Below are positions 60,127-64,000 of a stretch of 64,000 bases of DNA, piece by piece. The notes below the pieces were generated by a model that ran no database searches, was not told the DNA's origin, and saw nothing but the letters and a program-made list of their open reading frames with translations. Position 1 is the stretch's first letter. Every line of letters starts with the position of its first letter. The stretch lies in NCBI GenBank assembly GCA_900316585.1, contig ONDM01000003.1, positions 186,001-250,000 on the forward strand, in the 5' to 3' direction. This stretch comes from an uncultured Prevotellaceae bacterium (lineage in GTDB: Bacteria > Bacteroidota > Bacteroidia > Bacteroidales > Bacteroidaceae). The translations under genes were made by a program, and so were the position numbers.

Positions 60127-61131
60127 TCAACTCATGAAGGCTATATAATTTCTCAGTACGTTCAGGGCAGCACCGCTCTCCAGCGACTCACGGGCGATGG
60201 ACAGACACTCCTGGAAAGTCATCTCCTGCTCAATCACATGGATAGCGAAGGCCGCATTGATAAGCACCACATTCTTCTGCGCCTTGGTGGCCCGGTTCTC
60301 CAGCACGTTGTCGAACACTCCCTTGGCATCCTGCACGGTGGCACCGCCATAGAGCTCCGAAGGATTAATCACATGCATGCCGAACTCCTCCGGCTGGTAC
60401 ACATGCTCCTCCTCGTTGTACATTACCTTGAAGCTGCCCGTCAGCGAAATCTCATCGTAGCCGTCCACGCTGGTCACAATGCCGAACGGGATGCCTATCC
60501 GTTGGTACACCTGCCGGTACAGCCGTTGCTGGTCCAGGTTTGCCGTGCCCAGGAACTGGTAGTCCGGACGGCAAGGGTTCACCAGCGGGCCCAGCAGGTT
60601 GAAGCAGGTCGGGGTACCCAGTAGGCCCATGGCCTTGCGGGCAGGAGCCACCCACTTCATGCCCTTGGCGAACAGCGGTGCATGCTGGTGTACAAAATTA
60701 CACTTTTCCAGGCATTCCAGCAACTTTTCATTGTCCGAAGTGAACTTGATGCCATGCGCCTCCTGCACGTTGCTCGTACCACTTACCGAAGAGGCGGCAT
60801 AGTTGCCGTGCTTGGCCACCTTGTACCCTGCACCGGCCACCACCAGGGCGGCACAGGTGGAGATGTTGAACGTGTTCTTGCCGTCGCCTCCCGTTCCCAC
60901 AATGTCGATGACCTTGTGTGGCTTGAAGCTCACGGGTACACCTGTCTCCAGCAGACCTTCCCGCAGTCCCAGGATTTCGTCCACGGTCACGCCACGCATC
61001 TGGATACCCATTAGGATGGCGGCAATCTGCATGTCCGTATATTTCTGGTCGCAGATTTCCAGCATGATGTTCTTCGCCTCTTCCTTGGTGAAATGCTCCT
61101 GCGCCACCAGCTTCTTCAAAATCTTATTCAT
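60127..61131 (-). CDS. trpD: Anthranilate phosphoribosyltransferase
   Basis: Transfers phosphoribose to anthranilate. About 334 residues from the ATG at 61,131 (MNKILKKL); a longer in-frame TTG start overlaps trpG and is rejected. The PRPP-binding loop GTGGDGKNTFNIST is near residue 78, KHGNYAASSVSGTSN near residue 105 and the VHQHAPLFAKGMKWVAPAR segment near residue 145. It is a stand-alone TrpD, separate from trpG. Confidence 0.96.
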   Translation of the reverse strand: MNKILKKLVAQEHFTKEEAKNIMLEICDQKYTDMQIAAILMGIQMRGVTVDEILGLREGLLETGVPVSFKPHKVIDIVGTGGDGKNTFNISTCAALVVAGAGYKVAKHGNYAASSVSGTSNVQEAHGIKFTSDNEKLLECLEKCNFVHQHAPLFAKGMKWVAPARKAMGLLGTPTCFNLLGPLVNPCRPDYQFLGTANLDQQRLYRQVYQRIGIPFGIVTSVDGYDEISLTGSFKVMYNEEEHVYQPEEFGMHVINPSELYGGATVQDAKGVFDNVLENRATKAQKNVVLINAAFAIHVIEQEMTFQECLSIARESLESGAALNVLRNYIAFMS

Positions 61132-61142
61132 AGTTGTCTCGT

Positions 61143-61706
61143 TTAGTTGTTCAGCCAATTTTGTATGATTGTTTTTCCCGTCGGGGTCAGCACGCTTTCC
61201 GGATGGAACTGAATGCCCCGTATGTCGTATTCCCTGTGCCGAAGGGCCATCACCTGCACCTCATCGCTCACTGCCAGGATTTCCAGCTCGGCAGGTAAGG
61301 TCTCCGTCTCCACCACCCAGGAGTGGTAGCGTCCCACCAGGATATCCTCCGGCAGACCTTGGAAGAGGTAGTCCTCTCGGGCAATGTGTACCGGTGTCTG
61401 CACCCCGTGGAACACCTCGCTCAGGTTCACCAGCGTACCCCCGAACACCTCGCCGATGGCCTGTTCCCCTAGGCAGATGCCCAGTATCGGCTTCCGGCCG
61501 GCATAGGTCCGTATCACGTCCAGCAGCAGTCCCGATTCTGAAGGAATGCCCGGTCCCGGACTCAGCATAATCTTGTCGAACGCTTCCAGTTCCGGCAGGC
61601 AGAACTGGTCGTTCCGGAACACCGTCACCTCAGCCCCCAGCTCCTTCACCAGGTGCACCAGGTTGTAGGTGAAGCTGTCGTAGTTGTCTATCATCGCCAC
61701 CTTCAT
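61143..61706 (-). CDS. trpG: Anthranilate synthase glutamine amidotransferase subunit
   Basis: Class I glutamine amidotransferase of 187 residues that feeds ammonia to TrpE. The triad is visible: Cys in ILGICLGEQAIGE near residue 79, and His and Glu in IQFHPESVLTPTG near residue 168. IDNYDSFTYNLVHL marks the N-terminus. It begins 1 nt after the trpE stop. It may also serve para-aminobenzoate synthesis. Confidence 0.96.
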   Translation of the reverse strand: MKVAMIDNYDSFTYNLVHLVKELGAEVTVFRNDQFCLPELEAFDKIMLSPGPGIPSESGLLLDVIRTYAGRKPILGICLGEQAIGEVFGGTLVNLSEVFHGVQTPVHIAREDYLFQGLPEDILVGRYHSWVVETETLPAELEILAVSDEVQVMALRHREYDIRGIQFHPESVLTPTGKTIIQNWLNN

Positions 61707-61707
61707 G

Positions 61708-63126
61708 TCACATGTCCTCCGCCATTAAGATAGCCCGGCGCAGTGCCCCTAGCTTGTTGTTTACCTCCTGAAGCTCATATTCCTCGTTGCTCTTGGCCAC
61801 GATGCCGCCGCCCGCCTGGAACCACAGCTCATTGTTGCGGCTCACGAACGTCCGGATAGTGATGGCCTGGTTCAGCGACTTGTCGAACCCGATGAATCCG
61901 ATGCAGCCCCCGTATGCACCTCGGTTGTGCGGTTCATACTCGCTGATGAGCTGCATGGCCCTTACCTTGGGCGCTCCGCTCAGCGTCCCGGCAGGGAAGG
62001 TGTCGATGAACGCCTTGATAGGGTCTGCCCCCTTGTCCAGTTCTCCGCTCACCCGGCTCACCAGGTGAATCACATGACTGTAGTACTGCAGGTCCTTGTA
62101 GAAGTCCACCTTCACGTTGTGGCAGTTGCGCGACAAATCATTTCGTGCCAAGTCCACCAGCATCACATGCTCCGCGTTCTCCTTCGGGTCTATCCGTAGG
62201 AACTCCGCGTTTCGCTTGTCCAGCTCATCGTTGCCCGTACGCTTGGTCGTGCCGGCTATCGGGTCGATGTAAGCCACATACTCCCCATCCCGGTTCTCTA
62301 TCCGGCAGTGCGTCTCTGGGCTGGAACCGAAGATACGGAAGCCCCCGAAGTCGAAGTAGAACAGATATGGCGAAGGGTTGATACTGCGCAGGGCACGGTA
62401 CAGCTTGAAGTCGTCCCCCTCATACTTTTGGATGAACCGGCGGCTCAGCACTAGTTGGAACACATCCCCCCGTTTGCAGTGTGCTATACCCTTGCTGATG
62501 TTCTCCTTGTGCTGCTTGTCGGTCAGCGTGCTGCTGGCCTCACCCACGGGGCGGAAAGGGTAGAGCGTCAGGTTCTGCCTATTCATGGCCTGCTCTATCT
62601 GCTCCATGTCCGGTTCCTCCTGCTCAGCCACCAGCTCGTTGATGCTCAGGGAATTCCTGAAGTGGTCGAACACCACCACATACTTGTACAGGATATAGAT
62701 CATGTCCGGTGCATCGTTTTTCGCCAGTGTCGTGTCCTTCACGTTGATATCCTCAAAGTACCGTACCGCATTGAACGAGGTGAACCCGAAGAGCCCCATG
62801 TTCTTCATCGCCTCCTTGTTCCCCTCCAGGTGGAAGGCATCCAGGAACTGGTTGATCAGAGCATCGCTGCGGTACTCCTTCGTAATCAGGTGCTCCACGA
62901 CAGAGCCGTCGGGGAACACACATTTGCCCTGTCCATGGCTGATGCTCACCTGCGCCACGGGGCAAACCCCGATGAAGGAACGGCCGTTCTCACCCCCGTG
63001 ATAGTCCGAACTCTCCATCAGGGCGCTCTGGGTGTATAAGTCCCTCAGCCTCAGGTAGGCTGAGACCGGTGTGTAGAGGTCACCCAGCATGCTCTTCTGC
63101 ACCACGGTATAGTTAAATCTCGTCAT
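61708..63126 (-). CDS. trpE: Anthranilate synthase component I
   Basis: Makes anthranilate from chorismate with TrpG. 472 residues: chorismate-binding blocks DPIAGTTKRTGNDELDKRNA near residue 293, EHVMLVDLARNDLSR near residue 319 and FPAGTLSGAPKVRAM near residue 374. ALMESSDYHG near residue 35 corresponds to the LLES-type motif that binds tryptophan for feedback inhibition in TrpE. Its ATG lies 14 nt inside the end of trpB. Confidence 0.96.
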   Translation of the reverse strand: MTRFNYTVVQKSMLGDLYTPVSAYLRLRDLYTQSALMESSDYHGGENGRSFIGVCPVAQVSISHGQGKCVFPDGSVVEHLITKEYRSDALINQFLDAFHLEGNKEAMKNMGLFGFTSFNAVRYFEDINVKDTTLAKNDAPDMIYILYKYVVVFDHFRNSLSINELVAEQEEPDMEQIEQAMNRQNLTLYPFRPVGEASSTLTDKQHKENISKGIAHCKRGDVFQLVLSRRFIQKYEGDDFKLYRALRSINPSPYLFYFDFGGFRIFGSSPETHCRIENRDGEYVAYIDPIAGTTKRTGNDELDKRNAEFLRIDPKENAEHVMLVDLARNDLSRNCHNVKVDFYKDLQYYSHVIHLVSRVSGELDKGADPIKAFIDTFPAGTLSGAPKVRAMQLISEYEPHNRGAYGGCIGFIGFDKSLNQAITIRTFVSRNNELWFQAGGGIVAKSNEEYELQEVNNKLGALRRAILMAEDM

Positions 63127-64000
63127 AGTTGATGTTGTTTTTATGTTTCAGATACGTATCCAGATCCTTGTCTCCCCGGCCGCTCACGGTCAGCACCACC
63201 ACATCCTCCGGTTTGAACTTCATCTTCGGCAGCATGCCCAGCGCATGGGCGCTCTCCAGGGCGGGGATGATGCCCTCCAGCCGCGTCAGTTCAAATCCCG
63301 CCTGCAGCGCTTCCTGGTCGGTCACCGGAATCACGGTAGCCCGTCCCGTATCCGCCAGGTTGCAGTGCAGCGGTCCCGTACCCGGATAGTCCAGTCCGGC
63401 AGAGATGGAATACGGTTCGATTATCTGCCCGTCTTCCGTCTGCATCACCTTAATCTTGCTGCCGTGCAGGATACCCACCGTGCCGATGGTGATGCTGGCT
63501 GCCGTTTCCGGCGTGTCCACTCCCAGACCGCCGGCCTCGCCCAGGACTATCTTCACTCGCTCGTCGTCCAGGTAGTGGTAGATGGTGCCGGCCGCGTTGG
63601 AGCCGCCGCCCACACAGGCCATCAGGTAGTCGGGATAGTCGCGCCCCACCTTCTCCTGCAGCTGCCATTTGATTTCCTCGGAGATGACACTCTGCAGCCT
63701 GGCCACCATGTCGGGGTAGGGATGTGGTCCCACCGTAGAGCCGATGATGTAGAACGTGTCCGCCGGATGGCAGCACCAGTCGCGAATGGCCTCGCTGGTC
63801 GCATCCTTCAAGGTCTTGTTGCCGCTCTGTACCGGGAACACCTCGGCCCCCAGCATCTTCATGCGCTCCACGTTCACATGCTGGCGCTCCACATCCAGGG
63901 CACCCATGTACACCCGGCAAGGCAGGTTCATCAGCGCACAGGCTGTGGCTGTAGCCACTCCATGCTGCCCTGCGCCCGTCTCCGCTATAATCCTAGTCTT
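63113..64000 (-). CDS. trpB: Tryptophan synthase beta subunit (partial, 5' end outside window)
   Basis: C-terminal 295 residues or so of TrpB, which joins indole and serine with PLP. The frame is open through base 64,000; the sequence there encodes RIIAETGAGQHG, just after the expected PLP lysine, which lies outside the window. Present: GGGSNA phosphate loop near residue 133 of the visible part, SAGLDYPGTGP, and the closing SGRGDKD. First gene of trpB-E-G-D-C-F-A as seen; the promoter is off the right edge. Confidence 0.95.
   Translation of the reverse strand, partial: KTRIIAETGAGQHGVATATACALMNLPCRVYMGALDVERQHVNVERMKMLGAEVFPVQSGNKTLKDATSEAIRDWCCHPADTFYIIGSTVGPHPYPDMVARLQSVISEEIKWQLQEKVGRDYPDYLMACVGGGSNAAGTIYHYLDDERVKIVLGEAGGLGVDTPETAASITIGTVGILHGSKIKVMQTEDGQIIEPYSISAGLDYPGTGPLHCNLADTGRATVIPVTDQEALQAGFELTRLEGIIPALESAHALGMLPKMKFKPEDVVVLTVSGRGDKDLDTYLKHKNNINYDEI

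Noticed and set aside
1..64000. Mobile elements, tRNA/rRNA genes and CRISPR arrays
   Set aside because: I looked for transposase or integrase motifs, tRNA-like cloverleaf ends, and regularly spaced repeats in the intergenic regions and found none. Intergenic space is small, with only one gap over 300 nt.

Overview
The window looks like a Bacteroidales chromosome, probably Bacteroides or Phocaeicola; the species cannot be fixed from this sequence. The evidence is as follows. Two promoters match TTTG-N19-TAnnTTTG exactly, the signature of the Bacteroidota primary sigma factor. A UpxY-like NusG paralogue sits beside capsule genes. GH20 and GH92 exo-glycosidases are present. The trp operon has the order trpB-E-G-D-C-F-A. 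Few genes carry strong Shine-Dalgarno sequences. I saw no tRNA or rRNA genes, insertion sequences, integrases or CRISPR arrays.

Positions 1-43,650 form a very large capsular/surface polysaccharide locus in two plus-strand units. Unit A (1-13,298) enters from the left edge. It encodes glycosyltransferases, two membrane acyltransferases, and a phosphopolyol set: a TagD-like cytidylyltransferase fused to a Gfo/Idh/MocA domain, an SDR, a CDP-glycerol-type polymerase/transferase, LicD, and an IspD-like cytidylyltransferase with an NAD epimerase. It ends with an orphan acyl carrier protein and a perfect 19-bp terminator hairpin. A single inverted gene follows (13,378-14,181, minus), an AAC(3)-type N-acyltransferase with its own promoter. 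A divergent promoter and a leader of about 165 nt then start unit B (14,504-43,648).

Unit B contains: (i) a partial pseudaminic-type nonulosonate set (PseB, aldo-keto reductase, PseF, PseI); (ii) a WecE-type sugar aminotransferase followed by a polyprenyl-type GT, a GNAT, ACP, two FabG-like SDRs, an acyl-AMP ligase, a second ACP and a KAS III, which together look like a dedicated pathway that builds a 3-hydroxyacyl-type chain and puts it on an amino sugar; (iii) a KpsC/S-like transferase and a first Wzx; (iv) a CapK/PaaK-like ligase and a DUF4910 peptidase-like protein; (v) a second IspD-epimerase-LicD module; and (vi) a second Wzx, a Wzy candidate, several GTs and an Fe-S protein/pyruvyl transferase pair. 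Duplicate modules and two flippases suggest the locus is composite. By eye, unit A and the start of unit B are more AT-rich than everything to the right of about 30 kb.

Positions 43,676-47,767 carry the export machinery behind its own promoter: a Wzc tyrosine kinase, a Wza-type outer-membrane lipoprotein and a WecG/TagA glycosyltransferase. At 47,852 comes an unusual 377-residue NusG/UpxY-like protein whose first codons lie inside a terminator-like hairpin. It is followed by a secreted GH20 hexosaminidase and a tandem pair of nearly duplicate membrane acyltransferases, closed by a bidirectional terminator at 53.5 kb. On the minus strand, GH20 and GH92 enzymes form a small glycan-degrading operon with a consensus promoter. 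Positions 57,932-64,000 hold the tryptophan operon, with trpB running off the right edge.
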